DNA from: Methylocapsa sp.
GTDB taxonomy: Bacteria > Pseudomonadota > Alphaproteobacteria > Rhizobiales > Beijerinckiaceae
Reading direction: 5' to 3'
Assembly (NCBI GenBank): GCA_003162995.1
Contig: PLUZ01000279.1
Coordinates: 7,214 to 13,635 of the forward strand
DNA length: 6,422 nt
Both the position numbers and the translations under genes were made by a program. The notes below the pieces were generated by a model, which worked only from the letters and a program-made list of their open reading frames with translations, did no database searches and was not told where the DNA came from. Below are positions 1-6,422 of this stretch, one piece after another. Position 1 is the first letter of the stretch. Every line of letters begins with the position of its first letter.

Positions 1-1830
1 TTCGAGGAGCGGCTGAAGGCGGTTCTGAACGAAGTCACGGCCGCGGCGGGAGGCATTATCCTCTTCATCGACGAGATGCATACGCTGGTTGGCGCGGGTA
101 AGGCGGATGGCGCGATGGATGCGTCGAACCTTTTGAAACCGGCCCTCGCGCGCGGCGAATTGCACTGCGTCGGCGCGACGACGCTCGATGAATTTCGCAA
201 GCATGTCGAAAAGGATGCGGCTCTCGCACGCCGCTTCCAGCCGGTGTTCGTCTCCGAGCCAACCGTCGAAGACACGATTTCGATCCTGCGCGGTCTTAAG
301 GAAAAATACGAATTGCACCATGGCGTGCGCATCACCGATGCGGCGATCGTCGCCGCCGCGACCCTGTCGCATCGCTATATTGCGGACCGGTTCCTTCCCG
401 ACAAGGCGATCGATCTCGTCGACGAGGCAGCCTCCCGTCTGCGTATGCAGGTCGATTCGAAGCCGGAAGAGCTCGATGAACTGGACCGCCGGATTATTCA
501 GCTCAAGATCGAGCAGGAGGCCTTGAAAAAGGAAACCGATTCCGCCTCGAAGGATCGCCTGGAGAGGCTCAGCGGGGAACTCGCCGAGCTTGAGGAAAAG
601 TCTGCCTCATTGACGGCGCGCTGGAATGCGGAGAAGGACAAGCTCGGCTCGGAACAGAAGTTCAAGGAGCAGCTCGAGGCCGCCCGCAACGAACTCGTCC
701 AAGCGCAACGCCGCGGCGAATATCAGCGCGCGGGCGAACTCACTTATGGGGTCATTCCCGATCTCGAAAGAAAGCTTGCCGCGACCGAGGCGGAACGCGG
801 CGGCGTTCTCGTGGACGAAGCAGTGACAGCCAACCACGTCGCCCAGATCGTCTCGCGTTGGACCGGCGTTCCCGTCGACAAAATGCTGGAGGGCGAGCGC
901 GACAAGCTCTTGAAAATGGAGGACGCGCTTGCAACCCGCGTCGTCGGCCAGGCGGAGGCGGTGAAGGCGGTCGCGACCGCGGTGCGGCGCGCGCGGGCGG
1001 GCCTGCAGGACCCCAATCGCCCGATCGGCTCTTTCATGTTCCTTGGCCCGACGGGGGTTGGCAAGACCGAGCTCACCAAGGCGCTTGCCGCGTTTCTTTT
1101 CGACGACGAAGCCGCGCTCGTGCGCATCGACATGTCGGAATATATGGAGAAACATTCGGTTGCCCGCCTGATTGGTGCGCCACCTGGCTACGTCGGCTAT
1201 GAGGAAGGCGGCGCTTTGACCGAGGCGGTGCGCCGCAGGCCCTATCAGGTCGTCCTCTTCGACGAGATCGAAAAGGCCCATCCGGATGTCTTCAACGTCC
1301 TGCTGCAAGTGCTCGACGACGGCCGGCTGACCGACGGGCAGGGCCGCACGGTCGATTTCCGCAATGTTCTGATTGTCATGACCTCCAATCTTGGTGCCGA
1401 TTTTCTTGTGCTGCAAAAAGAGGGCGAGGATTCCTCTGCCGTGCACGCGGAAGTCATGCAAGTCGTGCGCGGGCATTTCCGGCCGGAATTCCTCAATCGT
1501 GTCGACGAAATCATATTGTTCCATCGGCTGCGCCGCGAAGATATGGGTGCGATCGTCGATATTCAGTTCGCGCGGCTTGCGAAACTGCTTGAGGACCGCA
1601 AAATCACGATCGAGCTGCATCCCGAGGCGCGGGAATGGCTTGCCAGCAAGGGCTATGATCCAGGCTATGGCGCGCGGCCTTTGAAACGGGTGATCCAGAA
1701 GAACGTGCAGGATCCCTTGGCCGAATTGATCCTCGCCGGGGATATCCACGACGGGGAGAAAGTTGTCGTCGGCGCTGACGAAAATGGCCTTCTGATCAGT
1801 GGCCGGCCCGTGGCTGGCATCACCGCTTGA
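1..1830 (+). CDS. clpB: ATP-dependent chaperone ClpB, 5'-truncated by the window edge
   Basis: This is a Hsp100 disaggregase, a cytosolic hexamer that threads aggregated proteins through its pore and works with DnaK/DnaJ/GrpE. The frame is open from base 1, giving 609 residues; the family is usually about 855-870, so roughly 250 are missing on the left, including the N-terminal domain and the first Walker A. Numbering from the first visible codon: FEERLK at 1-6 normally directly follows the NBD1 pore loop; NBD1 Walker B is FIDEMHTL at 22-29; the coiled-coil middle domain, rich in Glu/Lys/Leu, runs from about 158 to 265; NBD2 Walker A is GPTGVGKT at 349-356; the pore-2 segment is GAPPGYVGY; Walker B is VVLFDE ending at 422; the arginine-finger motif FLNR is 497-500; and the sensor-2 GAR is 557-559. 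All catalytic motifs in view are intact. The ATG at 76 is internal to Walker B and is not the start. Any heat-shock promoter lies outside the window. Confidence 0.97.
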   Translation, partial: FEERLKAVLNEVTAAAGGIILFIDEMHTLVGAGKADGAMDASNLLKPALARGELHCVGATTLDEFRKHVEKDAALARRFQPVFVSEPTVEDTISILRGLKEKYELHHGVRITDAAIVAAATLSHRYIADRFLPDKAIDLVDEAASRLRMQVDSKPEELDELDRRIIQLKIEQEALKKETDSASKDRLERLSGELAELEEKSASLTARWNAEKDKLGSEQKFKEQLEAARNELVQAQRRGEYQRAGELTYGVIPDLERKLAATEAERGGVLVDEAVTANHVAQIVSRWTGVPVDKMLEGERDKLLKMEDALATRVVGQAEAVKAVATAVRRARAGLQDPNRPIGSFMFLGPTGVGKTELTKALAAFLFDDEAALVRIDMSEYMEKHSVARLIGAPPGYVGYEEGGALTEAVRRRPYQVVLFDEIEKAHPDVFNVLLQVLDDGRLTDGQGRTVDFRNVLIVMTSNLGADFLVLQKEGEDSSAVHAEVMQVVRGHFRPEFLNRVDEIILFHRLRREDMGAIVDIQFARLAKLLEDRKITIELHPEAREWLASKGYDPGYGARPLKRVIQKNVQDPLAELILAGDIHDGEKVVVGADENGLLISGRPVAGITA

Positions 1831-1832
1831 GC

Positions 1833-1919
1833 GTTTCCGGTTACGTGAATCGCGTGATCGAAAAGGACGTGTTCTGGCGGCTTTACCAGCGACGGTACCG
1901 GAAACATCCGGCAGAACAC
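1833..1919. repeat. Interleaved inverted repeats after clpB (possible structured 3' end)
   Basis: Two inverted repeats lie directly after the clpB stop. The first is a perfect 9-base pair: GTTTCCGGT at 1833-1841 with ACCGGAAAC at 1897-1905. The second is longer, 11 of 12 positions pairing: GTGTTCTGGCGG at 1869-1880 with CCGGCAGAACAC at 1908-1919, with a 27-base loop. They are ordered left-1, left-2, right-1, right-2, so the right arm of the first sits inside the loop of the second, a pseudoknot-like topology in RNA. There is no T-run after the last arm, so a classical intrinsic terminator is not shown. It could be a stabilising 3' structure of clpB mRNA, an imperfect terminator, or a remnant of a dispersed intergenic repeat. 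The base pairing is seen; the role is inferred. Confidence 0.45.
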
Positions 1920-1981
1920 CGAGGCATGTGTGGACAGCGTTGCAATAGCTCCGAAAAATGCTCGAAAATGGATTAAAAAAC

Positions 1982-4526
<2,545 letters not shown>

Positions 4527-4546
4527 GGCATGTTTCGCAGCCCATC

Positions 4547-4550
4547 GGAG
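4547..4550 (+). promoter_or_regulatory. Shine-Dalgarno GGAG deciding the msrB start
   Basis: GGAG at 4547-4550 lies 6 bases before ATG 4557 and 9 before the adjacent in-frame ATG 4560. The earlier in-frame ATG at 4530 sits 3 bases after the gyrB stop and has no comparable site, so the GGAG favours 4557 or 4560. Confidence 0.55.
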
Positions 4551-4556
4551 CGAAAG

Positions 4557-4961
4557 ATGATGCAAGACAAGACGTTTGAAGTCACCCATACCGATGAGGA
4601 ATGGCAGCGCCTGCTTACGCAGGAACAATACTGGATCATGCGCCGGCATGGCACGGAAGCTCCGGGAAGCTGCGCCCTCATCCATGAAAAGCGTCCCGGC
4701 ACCTTCGTCTGCGCTGGGTGCGGACAGCGGCTTTTCGTGTCGAGCAAAAAATTCGAGAGCGGCACTGGCTGGCCGAGCTTCAACGATCCCGTCGAAGGCG
4801 CCCTTGAGAGCACCGAGGATCGAAGCCATGGCATGACCCGGACGGAGGTGCATTGCAGCCGCTGCGGCAGCCATCTCGGCCACCTCTTTCCAGACGGCCC
4901 GCCGCCGACGCATCTGCGTTATTGCATCAATGGCGTCGCAATGAATTTTCTGCCGGAGTAA
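4557..4961 (+). CDS. msrB: Peptide-methionine (R)-S-oxide reductase MsrB, zinc-binding type
   Basis: MsrB reduces the R-epimer of methionine sulfoxide in oxidised proteins, drawing electrons from thioredoxin; with no signal peptide it should be cytosolic. From ATG 4557 it has 134 residues, a normal length for a stand-alone MsrB. Visible motifs are the zinc-binding CAGC at 52-55 and CSRC at 100-103, the substrate-pocket GTGWPSF at 69-75, HLGHLFPDGP at 106-115, and the catalytic RYCIN with Cys123. The usual resolving cysteine (SGCGWPSF in many family members, Cys63 in the numbering commonly used) is Thr70 here, while an extra cysteine, Cys39, lies 31 residues earlier. That fits a described MsrB subclass using a cysteine at the Cys31 position for recycling. 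It starts 30 bases after gyrB on the same strand with no obvious terminator between, so co-transcription is likely. An ATG at 4530 would add nine residues but lacks a good ribosome site. Confidence 0.95.
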   Translation: MMQDKTFEVTHTDEEWQRLLTQEQYWIMRRHGTEAPGSCALIHEKRPGTFVCAGCGQRLFVSSKKFESGTGWPSFNDPVEGALESTEDRSHGMTRTEVHCSRCGSHLGHLFPDGPPPTHLRYCINGVAMNFLPE

Positions 4962-4981
4962 AGCGTAAAGAGAAGCGCCGG

Positions 4982-5197
4982 TCAGCGGATGTAGACCGCC
5001 TCGATGACTTTGAGTTCTTCTCCCAAGGGATCGATTTCGAGCCGCACGACCTCGGCCATGAGCCGGTCGCGGAATTTATAGGCCCGCCGCCAGCCATCCT
5101 CGGTGACCGGAGGCCAGGGTGTGAAGCTTTTCTTATCGACCATCAAGGCTTCGCATCGCAAGCGCGGGCCGGAGATGTTGCGGGCGATGATATACAT
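4982..5197 (-). CDS. Conserved-looking hypothetical protein, 71 residues
   Basis: I do not recognise this family. The frame runs from ATG at 5197-5195 to TGA at 4984-4982, with an in-frame TGA two codons before the ATG, so it cannot extend upstream. Codon use supports a real gene: most third positions are G or C, as in the flanking genes, and the translation has a normal mix of residues, including FTPWPPVTEDGWRRAYKFRD and a C-terminal acidic/hydrophobic stretch ending EAVYIR. It has no signal peptide, membrane segment or metal motif; it should be a small soluble protein with alternating charged and aliphatic residues. The ribosome site is poor, and an internal ATG at residue 19 (MVDKKSF) is an alternative start. 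It converges on msrB with 20 bases between stops and no clear terminator hairpin there. Confidence 0.65.
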   Translation of the reverse strand: MYIIARNISGPRLRCEALMVDKKSFTPWPPVTEDGWRRAYKFRDRLMAEVVRLEIDPLGEELKVIEAVYIR

Positions 5198-5538
5198 GGG
5201 GCTTCAACGCGTCCTCGTCCGGGCGGGCTCTTTGCGCGTTTGGCACAAGACGGCGCGACGGCATGCCTATTGTCTCGCATTTTTGGAAAATATCGACAAA
5301 ATTTCATCCCGTGGCGCAGCACGGGGCTTCGAGCCGGGCGTGGCCCTGGACTCCCGCGATTGAGAAGGAACCGTTCAAAATCAAGGAAGTGAAGCCTGAC
5401 GGAGTCGAAAAAGGAGAGCAACTTTGTTCAAGACGTGCTACGGGGCGTGCAAATAACACAATTCAAAAAGCAAATGCAGGGAATAGTCCGGTTTTGTGGA
5501 ATACGCCGGGCAGGCCTGGCCTCGAACCAAAGGTCCGC
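5198..5538. other. 341-base intergenic stretch between divergent genes
   Basis: This region separates the minus-strand 71-residue gene from the plus-strand membrane-protein gene and should hold both promoters. I find no convincing -35/-10 pair. It contains a 6-base-pair hairpin, CCCGTG at 5308-5313 with CACGGG at 5320-5325 and a 6-base loop, and an AT-rich segment at about 5279-5305. It also has a strong AAGGAG ribosome-binding sequence at 5411-5416 and an 8-base palindrome CAGGCCTG near 5511-5518. A frame open from 5263 runs through it into the membrane protein, but that part reads as low-complexity, non-conserved-looking sequence and is not called as coding. Confidence 0.6.
5424..5456 (+). 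CDS. Possible 10-codon ORF with TTG start and strong ribosome site
   Basis: A textbook Shine-Dalgarno AAGGAG (5411-5416, within an A-rich run) is followed 7 bases later by TTG at 5424. The frame reads MFKTCYGACK and stops at TAA 5454-5456. It has a C-x3-C pair (Cys5, Cys9) and three charged or polar residues. This is the best ribosome site in the plus-strand region after msrB, better than the one of the membrane protein starting 82 bases later, and no other start codon in any frame sits at the right distance. It could be a leader peptide controlling the downstream gene, a functional micropeptide, or chance. I do not recognise it. Translation is inferred from spacing alone. Confidence 0.3.
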   Translation: MFKTCYGACK

Positions 5539-6030
5539 ATGGGTTGGCTGCGAAGAACGATCAGCGTGATCTTTGCCACGGCGGTTGCGATTGGGGTGGA
5601 TCTCGTTTTCGTGCCGGTCGCGGCGCTCATCGATCCGGTGACGCGGGGCGCCGGTTTTGCATTGACCCAATATGCCGTCTTGGCGCTTGATTCGGATTTC
5701 GCGGTGGGGTCGGCTGGCGGAGATTTTGCCCTGTTTACCCAATTCGTCTGGATGGCGGTGGTGACGGTCTGCGCCGTTCCCGTGATTGTTGCGGCCTTGA
5801 TCGGCGAGATTGCCAGAGTGCGCGCGTTCTTTTGGTATGCCGGCGCCACCGGCTTCGTCGCCGCATCGGCACCGTGGCTCATCCGGGCGACGCTGCATCT
5901 GCCAAGAGCGGCAGACTATAATTTCGCGGAATTGCGGTTTGCCCTTGTTTTTTTCCTCGGCGGCTTGATTTCCGGTTCGGTTTATTGGCTTCTCGCTGGC
6001 TGTAACGCGGGCGGAAGGGCCTCGATTTGA
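5539..6030 (+). CDS. Small integral membrane protein with four predicted helices, function unknown
   Basis: From ATG 5539 the product has 163 residues. Hydrophobic segments lie at about 8-31, 67-88, 96-116 and 134-154. The loop between the first two (about 32-66) is Gly/Ala/Asp rich, and the third and fourth are separated by RAADYNFAELR. The N-terminus MGWLRR and the RVRA before helix 3 are basic, which by the positive-inside rule places the N-terminus in the cytoplasm. The end carries GGLISGSVYWLLAG followed by a short polar tail; I associate this kind of C-terminal YW-LLAG motif with uncharacterised membrane proteins of Rhizobiales, but cannot assign a function. AAAGG at about 5529-5533 is a plausible ribosome site 5 bases upstream. 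An in-frame TTG at 5494 would give 178 residues. The frame is open back to 5263, but that extension lacks hydrophobic or conserved-looking sequence. There is no clear terminator downstream. Confidence 0.75.
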   Translation: MGWLRRTISVIFATAVAIGVDLVFVPVAALIDPVTRGAGFALTQYAVLALDSDFAVGSAGGDFALFTQFVWMAVVTVCAVPVIVAALIGEIARVRAFFWYAGATGFVAASAPWLIRATLHLPRAADYNFAELRFALVFFLGGLISGSVYWLLAGCNAGGRASI

Positions 6031-6087
6031 CTGCGGCTGGCCGTTCTTGAATTGTCTCCGCCCGTTCGTTTATCTCACCACAAGCGG

Positions 6088-6116
6088 TTGCGGCTTGTCC
6101 CGCCTCGCATTATGGT
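6088..6116 (+). promoter_or_regulatory. Candidate promoter of the tRNA-Gln gene
   Basis: TTGCGG (6088-6093) and TATGGT (6111-6116) are separated by exactly 17 bases and match the sigma-70 consensus at three and four of six positions. The following bases are very GC-rich (GGCGGCCGCGGG), as in the discriminators of stringently controlled stable-RNA promoters. Transcription would start near 6123, leaving a leader of about 30 bases for RNase P to remove. Confidence 0.35.
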
Positions 6117-6154
6117 CCGGCGGCCGCGGGCGCCAGCCTGGGAGAGAGCGGTAT

Positions 6155-6229
6155 TGGGGCGTCGCCAAGCGGTAAGGCAGCGGATTTTGATTCCGCCATA
6201 CGGAGGTTCGAATCCTCCCGCCCCAGCCA
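6155..6229 (+). tRNA. tRNA-Gln, anticodon TTG, with encoded CCA
   Basis: The full cloverleaf can be drawn. The acceptor stem TGGGGCG (6155-6161) pairs with CGCCCCA (6219-6225). The D stem GCC/GGC is 6164-6166/6176-6178 with loop AAGCGGTAA. The anticodon stem GCGGA/TCCGC is 6180-6184/6192-6196 with the 7-base loop TTTTGAT and anticodon TTG at 6187-6189. The variable loop is CATAC. The T stem GGAGG/CCTCC flanks loop TTCGAAT. Discriminator G6226 is followed by CCA at 6227-6229. The UUG anticodon reads CAA and, by wobble, CAG. The initial U-A pair of the acceptor stem is typical of bacterial tRNA-Gln. The gene stands alone here, and its 3' half is a common target for site-specific integration. 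Confidence 0.98.
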
Positions 6230-6422
6230 ATAATTTCAATACATTATATTTGCGATAGGGCGCATTTAATCCCCGTTGGGTATCACCCGGGTATCACGGA
6301 AAGCAAGCTGATGGCTGAAGGGGGACCCTACAAACTTCGTGACTGAATGGAGCATTACTTTCGCTGGATCCTGACGTGATCTTAACAATTAAGGCTACGC
6401 ATCTAGGGGTCAGGAGTTCGAA
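6230..6422. other. Non-coding stretch downstream of the tRNA, possible integrated-element edge
   Basis: No gene is supported in these 193 bases; the frames are short and lack ribosome sites. The first 40 bases are AT-rich. They are followed by the tandem GGGTATCAC repeat, a small AT hairpin CTTAA-CAA-TTAAG at 6381-6393, and a T-arm-like AGGAGTTCGAA at the window edge. The composition is clearly less GC-rich than the genes to the left. Position directly after a tRNA plus short direct repeats suggests an attachment region of an integrative element, but no integrase is in view. Confidence 0.35.
6278..6297. repeat. Tandem 9-base direct repeat GGGTATCAC
   Basis: GGGTATCAC occurs at 6278-6286 and again at 6289-6297, an 11-base period, about one helical turn. 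Closely spaced identical short repeats just downstream of a tRNA 3' end resemble arm-type integrase or excisionase binding sites of tRNA-targeting elements. The repeat is seen directly; the binding role is inferred. Confidence 0.5.

Noticed and set aside
4530..4556. Upstream ATG for msrB giving nine extra residues
   Set aside because: It lies 3 bases after the gyrB stop with no ribosome site, whereas ATG 4557 and 4560 are well placed after GGAG.
4962..4981. Bidirectional terminator between msrB and the convergent gene
   Set aside because: Only 4-base CCGG matches are found and no T-run, so no terminator can be supported.
5241..5258. TGGCAC resembling the -24 element of a sigma-54 promoter
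   Set aside because: The required TTGC at the -12 position is absent at the correct spacing.
6052..6258. 68-codon plus-strand frame across the tRNA
   Set aside because: It runs straight through the tRNA-Gln gene and has no ribosome site; its Arg/Pro-rich translation reflects base composition.
6311..6346. Short frame starting MAEGGPYK after the tRNA
   Set aside because: Only about ten codons before a stop, and no Shine-Dalgarno sequence.

Overview
The window looks like chromosomal DNA from an alphaproteobacterium, probably of the order Hyphomicrobiales (Rhizobiales). This is inferred from high GC, strong G/C preference at third codon positions, alphaproteobacterial-looking ClpB and GyrB sequences, and a small four-helix membrane protein ending in a YWLLAG motif of a kind I associate with that order. 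No species can be named from the sequence alone.

Layout, left to right. Bases 1-1830 are the 3' two thirds of clpB, cut by the left edge just after the first pore loop. A 230-base gap follows, holding a long imperfect hairpin, a second inverted repeat that interleaves with it, and a probable gyrB promoter with a perfect TATAAT. Bases 2061-4526 are a complete gyrB. A compact msrB (4557-4961) lies 30 bases after gyrB on the same strand and probably shares its transcript. A 71-codon gene of unknown function (5197-4982, minus strand) converges on msrB with only 20 bases between the stop codons. A 341-base stretch (5198-5538) follows; it has no long gene but contains a strong Shine-Dalgarno sequence spaced correctly from a 10-codon TTG-initiated frame with two cysteines. 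Bases 5539-6030 encode a four-helix membrane protein. A tRNA-Gln(UUG) gene with an encoded CCA end occupies 6155-6229.

The last 193 bases, downstream of the tRNA, change character. They begin AT-rich, contain a 9-base tandem direct repeat (GGGTATCAC twice, 11-base period), have no supported gene, and the window ends in a T-arm-like AGGAGTTCGAA. This fits the edge of an element integrated at the 3' end of a tRNA gene, but no integrase gene is visible, so it remains an inference.

Functionally the window is mostly housekeeping: disaggregation of proteins (ClpB), repair of oxidised methionine (MsrB), DNA supercoiling (GyrB) and translation (tRNA-Gln). I see no defence system, CRISPR array, insertion sequence or biosynthetic cluster. 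The points most worth checking are the tRNA-adjacent junction, the 10-codon frame, and the interleaved inverted repeats after clpB.
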